Positions 1 to 9,244 of a DNA stretch of 64,000 nt are shown one piece after another. The translations under genes were made by a program, and so were the position numbers. Origin of the DNA: Scolanthus callimorphus (taxonomy: Eukaryota > Cnidaria > Anthozoa > Actiniaria > Edwardsiidae); NCBI GenBank assembly GCA_033964015.1, contig CM066920.1, forward strand, positions 14,537,912 to 14,601,911, written 5' to 3'. Every line of letters begins with the position of its first letter. Within the stretch, counting starts at the first letter, position 1. The notes under the pieces were generated by a model. That model was not told the DNA's origin. It saw only the letters and a list, made by a program, of their open reading frames with translations, and ran no database searches.

Positions 1-1
1 G

Positions 2-1866
2 ATATCCTCGACAAAACCTCTACGCCAACAATTCATCCGACAGCGGGTAAAGATAATCAAAGAGAACACATCAGAAAGCGCATGGAGGTACTGCCCAAGC
101 GTAGACAATCCTGCAGATCTCGTCAGTAGAGGCGTTGACACCAAAACATTCACTTCGAAACAAAAAGAATGGTTTCAAGGACCGTCATGGATTACACGAC
201 CAGAACAAGAATGGCCACAAATCAAGAATGAATTACAAGACAACGCTGAAGAACATTCTCACATTCAACCAGCAAACACAAATCTTGTTAACGTAGAAGG
301 AAATTCAAGTTTGCTCAAAATTATCGATATCACCAAATTCAGCACACTCAACAAATTACTCAGACTCGTTGCACACGTCATATTATTCACGAAAAAGTTA
401 AGACACAAAGCAAGCAACAAAAACATAACAGCACTAGAGATCAACCAAGCACGCATCGCCCTTGTTCAAGCAATACAACAGACACATTATGCAGAAATCA
501 TATCTAACATCAAAAACACTAAAGCAAAACCACAACCAATAATTCAACAGCTAGGCCTCTATATCGATGACGATAATTTGATACGATGTCGCGGAAGACT
601 ACAATATTCACAATTGCCTGAAAACGTTAAATTCCCCATCTTGATGCCGAAAGAGAGCAATTTATGCACACTGATTGTTACAGCAACACATCTGAAACTT
701 TTACACGGAGGCGTACGCGAAACGTTAACAGAAATAAGACAGCAGTTTTGGATTCCTAAAGGAAGACAACTAGTGAAAAAGACCATAGCGAAATGTGTAA
801 CATGTCGAAAAGTAGAAGGGCGACCATTTAATTCAGTGAAATCACCTCCATTACCAGAAGTACGAGTTACAGGACGTCAACCGTTCCAAACAACAGGAGT
901 AGACTATGCAGGTCCCATGTATGTACGTAATATCAAGAAAGAGATTAGAAAGTCTACACCTGCTTATTCACCTGTGCAGCAATACGAGCTGTTCACCTTG
1001 AAGTCGTGGAAAATCAGACAGCAAGTGCTTTCTTAAGAGCTTTTAAAAGATTCGCCAGCAGAAGAGGGATGCCGGAATGTGTCATCTCAGACAACGCAAA
1101 GACATTCAAGGCAGGCTCAAAGGAACTCGTAGCTCTCAAAACAAAAATACTAAAAGCAGCCGAATCACAACAATTCTTTGCCAATAACGGAATCAAATGG
1201 AAATTTATCACAGAGAGAGCTCCCTGGTGGGGTGGCTTCTACGAGCGAATGATTGGTCTAGTGAAGAGAAGACTCAAGAAATCTATAGGAAACTCCCTAT
1301 TGAACAGCATAGAATTGCAAACAGTACTTACAGAAATCGAAGCTATCCTTAATAGTCGTCCACTCACATACACATATACAGATATTAACGACGGCCCACC
1401 CCTCACACCATCTCACTTTCTGTGCGGACACAGACTTCTATCAGTACCAGACACAGATGAAGACCAAGACGACATATATGAAGAGTCCAACTACAGCAAT
1501 CTAACAAGAAAGGCAAGACACCACGAGAAAGTTATGCAGAGTTTTTGGAAACAATGGCAAAACGAATATCTTACCAGCTTGAGAGAACAACACGCATCAG
1601 AAAGAAGCAAAAGAACATCGAGCGAACACGTGATTGTGGGAGAAATCGTTCTTATACATGACGACACTCCGAGAAATCAGTGGAAACTAGGTGTGGTCAT
1701 ACAGCTACATGAAGGACTAGATGGATTTGTACGCTCTGTTACTTTACGCACTGCTAATGGCAACCATATCTCCAGACCGATCGAGAAACTTTATCCTCTC
1801 GAGGTGTCGGCGCGGGACATAGATGACATCGACGAACCACAAGAAGAACTTATGGAAAATCCATAG
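2..1866 (+). pseudogene. BEL/Pao retrotransposon pol, 3' part (RNase H tail, integrase, DUF5641), frameshifted
   Basis: One frame is open from base 2 to 1036 and a second from about 950 to 1866. The first holds the end of the RNase H/linker region (NPADLVSRGV), the integrase zinc-binding domain (LLHGG ... CVTC) and the first catalytic Asp (TTGVDYAGP). The second holds the second Asp (CVISDNAKTF), the catalytic Glu (WWGGFYERM) and a C-terminal DUF5641-like domain (PRNQWKLG ... VRSVTLRT). This order is typical of BEL/Pao pol. A single-base shift near 945-955 separates the frames, since integrase-like sequence continues in the new frame before its first ATG at 1006. The copy is therefore broken, and it is also cut by the window start, so gag, protease and reverse transcriptase are not visible. 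It lies upstream of the NEK1-like exons in the same orientation, probably inside an intron of that gene. Confidence 0.88.
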
Positions 1867-2042
1867 AAGGAAGAACACCCAAGGGAGAAGCGTAATGCCG
1901 CTCTAAGAGCCCGACAAAGAATAAAGGAACTATCAAAACTTGATGAACACTAATATTTTACCTACTCAGTTATAACTTGCATTATAAACACTGTGAAGCT
2001 TATTTTTAGATACCACACACTATTTTGGCTGGCCCGGGAGGG

Positions 2043-2205
2043 TGTAATGAAACCTGTCAAACCTGATAAGAAACCTGTTAATTAACTCAAACCTCTATTT
2101 ACGTAATCAATTAGAATCTGTAACTCTTCGGCCTTCACTGGGAATAAAACCACTATGAAAACCATCAGTCTGATACTTATCAACTTTGTTAGTGCAAAGT
2201 TGATT
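2043..2205 (+). repeat. Possible 3' LTR of the BEL/Pao element
   Basis: A purine-containing stretch (CCCGGGAGGG) ends just before TGTAATGAAACC at 2043, which looks like a polypurine tract followed by an LTR start. An AATAAA lies inside. The right end is not defined: TTAGTGCA near 2205 is a candidate CA end, and a separate hairpin element starts at 2213. The 5' LTR is outside the window, so this cannot be confirmed by comparison. Confidence 0.35.
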
Positions 2206-2212
2206 AATAATT

Positions 2213-2505
2213 AACAATTAGACCTCAAGGCCGAATGTGCTATGATGAATAGACCATGAGGCCGAAGGCCGAATGGTCTATTGATATCATAGCACATGAG
2301 GACGAGAGGTCTAATTGTTTTAGTATAAACCAACTAGTTGGTTGGTTTTGGCAATGAATGCCATTATTTTATGTTGAAAAAATCAAGTTTTCTTGCAAAG
2401 AAAGGTGGTGGTTTTGCCAGGCACGGTCTATCACTAATAGACCACTAGTAGCTCAGCCAATCAGAATGCAGGATTTGTAATAGACCATTAATTGGTTTAT
2501 ACTAA
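2213..2505. mobile_element. Hairpin-anchored MITE (hairpin plus TTAGTATAAACC inverted repeats)
   Basis: Bases 2213-2319 form a hairpin with AACAATTAGACCTC / GAGGTCTAATTGTT arms. Directly abutting it is a body bounded by TTAGTATAAACCAACTAG and its inverted copy ending at 2505. The subterminal CCAATCAGAA is at 2457. The copy at 8620-8875 has the same plan and shares the segment around CCAATCAGAA. No coding capacity. Confidence 0.7.
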
Positions 2506-2756
2506 TATATAATAGTTATCAGAAAACGGAATCCAGTTTTCAATTTTACACATCCGTATTAGCAAAACTGCAAAGTTTCAAAAGAATTACTTGAAATCTG
2601 GCTGAGATATGAATTTTCAAAACTTCGTATTCTGGCTTTGAAAATTCATATCTCAGCCAGTATTCAAGCAATCTTCACCAAACTTGGTAATTTTACTAAT
2701 ACAGATGTGCAGAATTGAAAACTGAGATCCATTTTCTGATAACTATTATATATTAT
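2505..2756. repeat. Foldback inverted repeat, ~115-bp arms
   Basis: The sequence from ATAGTTATCAGAAAACGGA is repeated in inverse at the right end (TTTTCTGATAACTAT), and the arms continue through CTGGCTGAGATATGAATTTTC and its complement near the centre. It ends about 60 bp before the acceptor of the first visible NEK1-like exon, so it would fold in the pre-mRNA. Confidence 0.75.
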
Positions 2757-2819
2757 TAATCAATATTGCGTGATAAAGGCCTATTCAATAATCGTTTGAT
2801 TTTTATTCGTTTCGTTTAG

Positions 2820-3046
2820 AGGTTACGAACTTGCTCAATGCCCGACCTTCGCTTACTCTTCCAAACTGCATCGCCCCTCAAGCGCCCGCCATACGTTGAG
2901 CAGCAGTCTGCTGAAAACGAGCAGGCGCATGATGATGAAGATGACGATGATGACGGTGATGATGAGGGTGACGAATATGATGACGAGGGTGACGATGCTG
3001 ATGGAGAATTTGGAGACGACGAAGAATCCGAGCTTGGCAATGGCAG
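2820..3046 (+). CDS. NEK1: NEK1-like protein kinase, exon (acidic low-complexity region)
   Basis: First visible coding exon of a five-exon 3' gene portion. A pyrimidine-rich acceptor ends in TTTAG at 2819 and the donor CAG|GTACAAC is at 3047. The frame reads PDLRLLFQTASPLKRPPYV and then a run of about 40 residues rich in Asp/Glu. It ends with two bases (AG) that join the next exon in phase. NEK1 is a NIMA-related Ser/Thr kinase of cilia, centrosomes and the DNA-damage response, with an N-terminal kinase domain and a long regulatory tail. Only the tail is here; the kinase exons would lie upstream of the window. Assignment rests mainly on the C-terminal exons (6279-7311), as this exon is low complexity and not diagnostic. 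A minus-strand open frame over it is only the mirror of the acidic repeat. Confidence 0.6.
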
Positions 3047-3252
3047 GTACAACAGACGCTCTTGTCTTGGCACAACAAACTCATAAGAAAACACGTGCGC
3101 GTGCTTGCTCACACAGGAAACCCGCAATTTAAATGTGTTGCTATTTCTTTCCAACCTGAATCTGACCCGAATCTGACTGAACATATTTGTTTACAAGATG
3201 ACGGGGGATATTTTCTTCTAGTTTAATTCATATTCTGTTTGCTGAATTCTAG

Positions 3253-3491
3253 TGATGAAGAGGTTAACGAGTACGAGAACATGCTGGAATCCATGCGAGA
3301 CGTACTAGTCAGCTCCGCCCGATCCCCTTCCCCCCTCAAATCGATCCGTTCGGCTGCTAACACGGCACAGAGCATGGAGTGGGACCCTGTTGGCGACACC
3401 GCGGCTCCTATAGACGACGAGGACGGGACTAAGCCGGACGAGGGAGGACGAACTTCAGAACTGTCAAATCTTAACGAGGACTGGGATTCGG
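3253..3491 (+). CDS. NEK1: NEK1-like protein kinase, exon
   Basis: Acceptor GAATTCTAG ends at 3252 and donor G|GTATGA follows 3491. It starts with one base completing the Ser codon split by the short 206-bp intron, then reads DEEVNEYENMLESMRDVL and continues open for 79 codons through a Ser/Pro-rich stretch to NEDWDS. It ends in phase 1, which matches the next exon. The motif with Tyr-Glu-Asn-Met-Leu resembles the region before the NEK1 tail as I remember it; this is by eye only. Confidence 0.65.
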
Positions 3492-3567
3492 GTATGAATT
3501 TCTTCATTCTGATGAGTCTTATTTTGTGATCACATCCACCCATTTTGTGATCATATCCAAACTTTAA

Positions 3568-3966
3568 GCAATTATTGGATGAGGTTTTTGTGATCTCCAG
3601 AATAAACAATGTCGAGACAGGTGGAATCAGGCGAGGCCGTGAGGCCGAGCCTGATTCCACTTGGCGAGATATTGTTTATTCTGGAGATCACAAAAACCGA
3701 ATTCAATAATTGTTTTATTATACATTGATTCAGTAGAAATACTTTTATTTCTGTCAAGCAAGTTATTTTGCACAAGCGCCTTGTTAAAATAGGGAAAGCG
3801 CTCTAGTCCCATGATGCATTGCGCGCGTATCAAGAATCAGCTAGCTGATTCTTGAAGAATCAGCATGCTGATTCTTGGAGACCCTCAAAGTGCGTGATTC
3901 CCAAAGTAAAGCGCGCGCTCTTAGCCAATCAGAATCGATATAGTGAGTACAATGTATAATAATTTG
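3568..3966. mobile_element. Hairpin-anchored MITE, copy 1 (GCAATTATTGG family)
   Basis: Starts GCAATTATTGGATGAGG. A ~150-bp hairpin (arms GGTTTTTGTGATCTCCAGAA / TTCTGGAGATCACAAAAACC with a CAGGCGAGGCCG apex) abuts TTTTATTATACATTG. The right end is the inverse, ACAATGTATAATAA. It carries CCAATCAGAA at 3925 and tandem AAGAATCAGC motifs near 3835-3875. Other copies are at 5286-5641 and, interrupted, at 19125-21207. Confidence 0.8.
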
Positions 3967-4085
3967 TTTAAGCTTACGAAAATACATTCTCGAACCCAGA
4001 GCTCCCCGGCTCGTCTTCTCGAGGGGCTCTGGTGACAGCCATTGACTATGCGCAAGTTTTAATACCAAGCCGTTGAGAGAAACAA

Positions 4086-4488
4086 CTTTCTGCGCATGCC
4101 CCAGCGTTCAAAATCAGCCATTCAGCGAAGGCCCCAGTGATATGTTTCTCGGAGATATGTTTGGTGAGTCGAAAGTGATTTTCGAGAACATTTTTTCGTA
4201 AGAACAAATTGCAAATCGTTAATTCATAGAACAACTTTAACTGCAAATAGAGTGGATTTAAGATGACCGCCGAAAGTAATCTTTCTGCGCATGCCCCAGC
4301 GTTCAAAATCAGCCATTCAGCGAAGGCCCTCAATTAGATGTCCCCAGAGATATGTTTCTCGGAGATATGTTTGGTGAGTCGAAAGTGATTTTCGAGAACA
4401 TTTTTTCGTAAGAACAAATTGCAAATCGTTAATTCATAGAACAAATTTAACTGCAAATAGAGTGGATTTAAGATGACCGCCGAAAGTA
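4086..4488. repeat. Tandem duplication, two ~195-bp units
   Basis: The unit starting CTTTCTGCGCATGCCCCAGC at 4086 recurs at 4281 and ends at GACCGCCGAAAGTA. The copies are nearly identical except for an insertion of about 14 bases in the second (TCAATTAGATGTCCCC). No coding signal. Confidence 0.85.
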
Positions 4489-4969
4489 GCCAGACTTGTG
4501 TGTAGTCGGCGTTTTTATTGGTAAAGAACATAGTCTTTCGTCTTTCAGCAAATCAAATAGGAGGATCCTTTGTTTCAATTTGAGCTCATTAGCATAAGCA
4601 ATGTTCAGAATCAGACAGTTCGAAGGAGCTATAAAATAATGAGCTCTGAATATCAATAGAGGACTGTAAATGAAACATAATTTGAAAATTTCAAGCTGAA
4701 TATCTCGAATTCTAAGCGCTTGGGTACAACGTTCAATTTAGAGGTAACATGTGAGCTAATGAGCGTTTTGCCCCAATGATTTCACACACTTTTGAACTAG
4801 CCTTCAACTAGCCTGAAAAATGATATGGAAACAGGTCAAGACTTTTTAAGAATATAAAATGTTTCAAAATTTCGTGAATATAAACAATGACGTCACCAAG
4901 GATCGGTCTATTGTGAACTTGAGCAAAACGCGCCATTGCTCACGTCATGACTAAACGCAAAGTCTGAAA

Positions 4970-5194
4970 CCCCGTTCGTACGAGACCGGTACAAAACCGG
5001 ACCGATGCAATTCTGGTACGGTATCGCCTGTTCATACGGTACCAGTACAATTTTGGCACGTTTTGCAACAGTGTTCACACGGGACCGTGCAGCCCTAGCC
5101 ATGCCAAAATCGGTCAGGTCCCGTGTGAACGCGCGGCGTTCGGTACCAGAATTGTACCGGTCCGGTTTTATACCGGTCTTGTGTGAACGGGGTC
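4970..5194. mobile_element. Foldback MITE with 3-bp target duplication (Harbinger-like)
   Basis: Left end CCCCGTTCGTACGAGACCGG and right end CCGGTCTTGTGTGAACGGGG are inverted copies, and the arms continue with ACAAAACCGGACCG and its complement. TGA flanks both sides (a wider TCTGA match is possible). The interior has GTTCACACGGGACC motifs. No open coding frame of interest. Confidence 0.65.
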
Positions 5195-5285
5195 TGACTT
5201 ACTTCGCCTCCTGATTGCTTGTTGTTGGATGGCTTCCACTCCTGATTGGCTAGTGGTTTTGTATTTGCTGAAATTCACGTTATAA

Positions 5286-5641
5286 GCAATTATTGGATGA
5301 GGTTTTTGTGATTTCCAGAATAAACAATGTCGAGACAGGTGGATTCCACTTGGCGAGACATTGTTTAATCTGGAAATCACAAAAAACTAATTCAATAATT
5401 GTTTTATTATACATTGATTCAGTAAAAATACTTTTTTTTCTGTCAAGCAATTTCTTTTACACAAGCGCCTTGTTAGATAGGGAAAACATTCAAGTGCTCT
5501 AGTCCCATTATGCATTGCGCGCGTAGGATCAAGAATCAGCATGCTGATTCTTGGAGACCCTCAAAGTGCGTGATTCCCAAAGTAAATCGCGCGCTTTTAG
5601 CCAATCAGAATGGAGATAGTGAGTACAATGTATAATAATTG
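5286..5641. mobile_element. Hairpin-anchored MITE, copy 2 (GCAATTATTGG family)
   Basis: Same plan as 3568-3966 but with a shorter hairpin apex. It ends with ACAATGTATAATAATTG at 5641, only 14 bases before the splice acceptor AG at 5654-5655, so the likely branch-point region of this intron lies inside the element. Confidence 0.8.
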
Positions 5642-5655
5642 TTATTAACTCTTAG

Positions 5656-5798
5656 GTGACGGTGATGAGGATGGGGAGGATAAAACCGACAAAGACGAGG
5701 AGGAGGAGAGCGTGTTCCAGAGACTGGAGGAATCACGCATGGCGCTTGAAACAGAGCTTGGTTTCGATAAATTCATGAGGGTTTATAAGTACCTGCAG
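5656..5798 (+). CDS. NEK1: NEK1-like protein kinase, exon
   Basis: Acceptor CTCTTAG ends at 5655 and donor CAG|GTGAGAC follows 5798. It is in phase with the previous exon (split Gly codon) and ends in phase 0. The product is an acidic stretch followed by VFQRLEESRMALETELGF and DKFMRVYKYLQ. An alpha-helical segment with a conserved E-LG-KF pattern just before the C-terminal acidic/helical end matches the layout of NEK1 tails as I recall them. Two degraded copies of the 3' half of this exon follow it in the intron. Confidence 0.7.
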
Positions 5799-5819
5799 GT
5801 GAGACAGATTCGAAGCTCG

Positions 5820-5985
5820 CTTGAAACAGGTTTTGAAACTGAGCTTGATTTTGATTCATGAGGGTTTACTTGAAACAGAGCTCGGTTTTTAAACTGAACT
5901 TGGTTCTGATAAATTCTCGAGTACCTGCAGGTGAGACAGATTGAAGCTCGCTGAAACAGAGCTTGAATTTGACCAATTCACAAGG
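5820..5985 (+). pseudogene. Decayed tandem copies of the end of the preceding NEK1-like exon
   Basis: CTTGAAACAGAGCTTG, AAATTCATGAGGGTTTA and TACCTGCAGGTGAGACAGATT of the exon and its donor reappear with substitutions and gaps in two overlapping copies (about 5820-5870 and 5872-5985). The second keeps an intact donor-like TACCTGCAGGTGAGAC at 5920-5936. The frames are broken, so these are relics rather than exons. Confidence 0.7.
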
Positions 5986-6278
5986 ATTCCGTGGGTTTCC
6001 TTTGAGTTACTTTATCCAGATCAGTTTACTCATATGTTAACCTTGGCTGACAGTATATATCTATTCCCCGAAGGGGACATGAAAAGTGGAGTGAAGATTT
6101 CAATAACTTTTGCATTAATGGATACTGTTCTTAAAGTAGGCGGCACACCAAGAATCTAAGCGAAAACACTTGGGAAACTAGCTGATTGTGCCAAAATGCA
6201 TCGAAAGTGGCTGGCCGCCACCATGAAAGCAGACTAGCACTGTGAAGCTTGGCTAAATTTGTGTTTTTCTTCCTGAAG

Positions 6279-6417
6279 GCTGTACAAGAAAATGAAGATG
6301 AGAGTGAGAATGCAGATGTGGGGTCAGCGGCCGAGATTAGTGAGTTGCTAGGCGACAAGGAACATTTGTACCCCAAGATACTGTATCTCGTCATTGCCGA
6401 CTCTGCTTACACAGAAG
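6279..6417 (+). CDS. NEK1: NEK1-like protein kinase, penultimate coding exon (conserved C-terminus)
   Basis: Acceptor TTTTTCTTCCTGAAG ends at 6278 and donor G|GTACGTG follows 6417. Phase 0 in, phase 1 out. It encodes AVQENEDESENADVG and then the diagnostic stretch LGDKEHLYPKILYLVIADSA. This strongly resembles the extreme C-terminus of animal NEK1, where a His-Leu-Tyr-x-Lys-Ile-Leu-x-Leu-Val-x-Ala-Asp core precedes a short acidic end. This is the main evidence for the gene name. The resemblance is from memory; an alignment to NEK1 proteins would settle it. Confidence 0.72.
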
Positions 6418-7300
6418 GTACGTGTGGCTTTATTTATTAACTGTAGGTATAGAACGCACCGAATAGTGCTTATTTTTGACTATAGGATAGTAAGGTGGCC
6501 AGAATAGTCAGGCAAGTCTGTGGCCGCGTAGTTCTACGTACAGAGACGAAAAAAGGATTTAAACCTTATGTGTAAGCTAAGTGCTGGTGGATTTGAGCCG
6601 CCTCATGTAAGGGAATCCAAGAGCTATTCGGATTCTCGATTCCACCCCTGGATTCTATAGGATTATTCAAAGCTTCAGGAGGCTAGATTCCGCTAAGAAA
6701 ATAGCACGAAAAAAGCGATATCGCACGAGGCGCGCAGCGATGAGGGCGATATCGCCTTTTTGAGTGCTATTTTCGGCGGAATCTACAGACCTATGATATC
6801 TCGACCTCAATTTACACAAAAAAGAGATATCGTAGGATTCTAGATTTTATGCCCCTGGATTCCGGATTCTCGATTGTCTTCTGAATCTGAATTCCGAGAA
6901 ACGGCAGGATTTAGATTCTGGTTTCCGGAGACCAGATTCCGGATTCCAATAGCTGGATTCCAGATACCAAAGCTCACAAAAAGTGTAATCGCCTTACATT
7001 GGGCGATCTTAGTGTTAGCCCAGTAAGCGGAGAAAGAGGGAAAATCTCTGACCCAAGATGGATACGAACCCACCACCCCTCACATGGGATATGCTCAATT
7101 GATTCTCATAGCTGCGGCAAAGTACGATTTACGATACAAACAAAGTGCGAAACAGCAAATTTGACTGTGATGATTCACATTCTTTACATTTATATGTCCC
7201 AGATGTCCAGGCTGAATATGGTTGTGTAACCACAGGGAAACTAGTGATGCAGAGAAATGAGTACATATGTCCTTTAAATTTTGTTTCCTTGTCTCAACAG
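6418..7300 (+). other. Last intron of the NEK1-like gene
   Basis: GTACGT to CTTGTCTCAACAG. It holds a GATATCGC-rich foldback (about 6716-6835) and a stretch of imperfect GGATTCCGGATTC repeats (6590-6965) that has a relative at 63.0-63.15 kb. Confidence 0.6.
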
Positions 7301-7311
7301 ATAATCAATAA
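7301..7311 (+). CDS. NEK1: NEK1-like protein kinase, last coding codons and stop
   Basis: A strong acceptor (TTTTGTTTCCTTGTCTCAACAG region) ends at 7300. The two bases AT complete the split codon to Asp, followed by Asn, Gln and TAA at 7309-7311. The resulting C-terminal ...TEDNQ ending closely parallels the short acidic ...EDN-containing end I remember for NEK1, which supports this tiny exon. The rest of the exon is 3' UTR of unknown length. An AATAAA lies at 8111-8116. Confidence 0.55.
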
Positions 7312-7520
7312 TAATATCGTCAGCGAACAGAGAGGCTTTCAGCCCAGTTCATGTAGCGACAATCTTTCGAGGACAACAACAAACCCGACGGTGTTCCTGT
7401 TACAGAACTGGAGTAACATTGAAGAAATCCCAGCCTACCTTTTCACAAGTCATATAAAAACTCGCCTGGTGGTTAATTTCACGCAGGAAAGCTGACTCTC
7501 GTACGTAGGAGCTGTACTAG

Positions 7521-7668
7521 AGCAGATTTCGTATGAGTGTGAAAAGTGCCGCGGCAAAGTTATGCCGCGCCGCGACTATGTAATTTCATTCCGTATCTAC
7601 AGCAGGCCAGGTTCCGTGCAGCGGCACTTTTCACAGTCATACGAAATCTACAGTCATACGAAATCTAC
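7521..7668. repeat. Foldback inverted repeat with duplicated right end
   Basis: AGATTTCGTATGAGTGTGAAAAGTGCCGC is mirrored by GCGGCACTTTTCACAGTCATACGAAATCT, and the right terminus CAGTCATACGAAATCTA is tandemly repeated. It lies in or just beyond the 3' UTR of the NEK1-like gene. Confidence 0.7.
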
Positions 7669-7824
7669 TCTATAATTTACTATCTTAAATTATAATACAG
7701 CTCTAAATTTTGGCGCATTTTCATTGGTTGATAGTGACCACGTGACATGGGCAGTGCCAAGCCAATGGTGCCTGTTTCGCTCGCAGTTTGTCGTTGTACA
7801 ATAACAACAATAGGACTCTTCTCT

Positions 7825-7962
7825 CTCAGGCCCTATCTTGGGATAGCTTTTCCTCGGGAATTTGATGTTCAAAATTAATATAAGACTCGAGCTACGCTCT
7901 CGCGGTAATATTCTATACGAACTTAAAATTTCCTCGGGCATACTATCCCACGATAGTGCGGT
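7825..7962. repeat. Imperfect foldback
   Basis: CTATCTTGGGATAG, TTCCTCGGGAATTT and ATTAATATAAG on the left are mirrored by ATATTCTATACGAA, AAATTTCCTCGGG and CTATCCCACGATAG on the right, with a short ACTCGAGC/GCTCTCGCG apex. No gene is visible in 7670-8320. Confidence 0.5.
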
Positions 7963-8326
7963 AAAGTGCGGCTGAAATATAGTGCGGTGGGTATGGGAAA
8001 TGCATGGAGTAATATATCACTCTCGAAATATCGTCCGTGACGGGTTGCCTGTGGGAAGTGTTTGGGTCGTTTTAAACAAAGTTTATTTTCTTTTTCCATA
8101 TACAAACATAAATAAAATGCGGAATAATTTACGGGAAAAAAGCAACGCGTTTTGACTGAAATTGTTCACAAGCACCTTTCTTATTGTTTTCATTCGATAT
8201 TAAAGTGTAGAAATTTCGAGAGAAAAAAAATACGAACTTACTAATACCCTCGACATTTACCGAATGCAATTGTTTGATATTCTAGTAGACTAATAAAATG
8301 CCAGCTAAGGTTTTTCAAAAACTAAC

Positions 8327-8492
8327 AGAGTGGTTTTCATCGGTGACTGATCAAACAAAATTTAATAGTCAGTGTTAATAGTGTCTACTAGTCATAACAA
8401 AAAAGGGGTAAACAATAAAACAATGAATTTCATAGTGTATAGCATGTCGTATTTTGCTCGTATTTATTTCACAGTCGGATGAAAACCACTCT
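8327..8492. mobile_element. Short MITE, AGAGTGGTTTTCATC termini
   Basis: AGAGTGGTTTTCATCGGTGACTG at the left is inverted at the right as CAGTCGGATGAAAACCACTCT. The size is 166 bp, with AAC/TAAC on both sides as a possible target duplication. Non-coding. Confidence 0.65.
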
Positions 8493-8619
8493 AACCCCCC
8501 CCCCCCCCTGAAACAGGCTAGTACGCGACCTATAACTAGACTATCAAACATAGATGGAAAGGTCGAAGCCCAAAATGCTTTCATGTCATGCTATACTTTT
8601 TAAATTGTCTAAACTATTT

Positions 8620-8875
8620 AACAATTATTCCTCGAGCCCAATGGGCTTTTAGTCAATAGCCATGTGGGCGAGAGGAATAATTGCTTTAGTCAAATAACAC
8701 TAGTAGGTCAATTGGTATAGCCAAAAACGTTTACTGGTCTGATCATTAGCCTTTTTCTGGCTTTCAAAACCGACACTTTTCGCTACTAGTAGGCTATAAC
8801 TTATAGCCTACTAGGAGCTCAACCAATCAGAACGCAGCATTCACGATAGACCACTAGCGTGATTGATTTGACTAA
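8620..8875. mobile_element. Hairpin-anchored MITE (relative of 2213-2505)
   Basis: The hairpin AACAATTATTCCTCG ... CGAGAGGAATAATTG (8620-8684) abuts TTTAGTCAAATAACACTAG, whose inverse CACTAGCGTGATTGATTTGACTAA closes the element. GAGCTCAACCAATCAGAACGCAG parallels the corresponding segment of 2213-2505. Confidence 0.7.
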
Positions 8876-9034
8876 TAGGTAATATCGAATTTCGTGTGAT
8901 TAGCAACTACATAGCTTTGCACCTCACTGTGTGTAGAAACTTCTTTAATGAAATAATCATAATAAATTATTATCTTAATGAAAAAAAATGCGGTGTTGCT
9001 TCTTTGAGGGACTCTGCTGGGGGCCGACGCCTAA

Positions 9035-9241
9035 AGGCTTATTCACACGCGCCGATTTGTCGGGGCCGATTTTGTTTGCGTTCATTCGGTGTCCGCCCGA
9101 CTTCTAGAAATCTTATGCGATTCAACAGATTTTTTTTGTTGGGTCCGATTTTTCATTTCGCAGAATTGTCCGGACAAATCGCATCGTGTGAATGCACCGT
9201 CCGACAATCGGCCCGACAGATCGCAGCGTGTAGATGGGCCT
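9035..9241. mobile_element. Harbinger-like foldback MITE, TAA target duplication
   Basis: AGGCTTATTCACACGCGCCG and its inverse at the right end (GCAGCGTGTAGATGGGCCT) enclose further GCCGATTTGTCGG / CCGACAATCGG arms. TAA occurs at 9032-9034 and 9242-9244. Non-coding. Confidence 0.65.
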
Positions 9242-9244
9242 TAA

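Larger units (their letters stand above)
3492..5655 (+). other. Intron of the NEK1-like gene, filled with short repeats
   Basis: GTATGA ... TTAACTCTTAG intron of 2.16 kb. It contains two copies of one hairpin-anchored MITE (3568-3966 and 5286-5641), a tandem duplication (4086-4488) and a foldback with target duplication (about 4970-5194). Bases 4490-4960 hold nothing I can classify. Confidence 0.65.

Noticed and set aside
2816..3184. Minus-strand 122-residue Ser-rich open frame
   Set aside because: It is the mirror of the acidic codons of the NEK1-like exon on the plus strand and lacks splice or promoter support.
7040..7110. tRNA-derived SINE head (GGGTTCGTATCC in inverse)
   Set aside because: Only a B-box-like word is present; no A box at the right distance and no tail.
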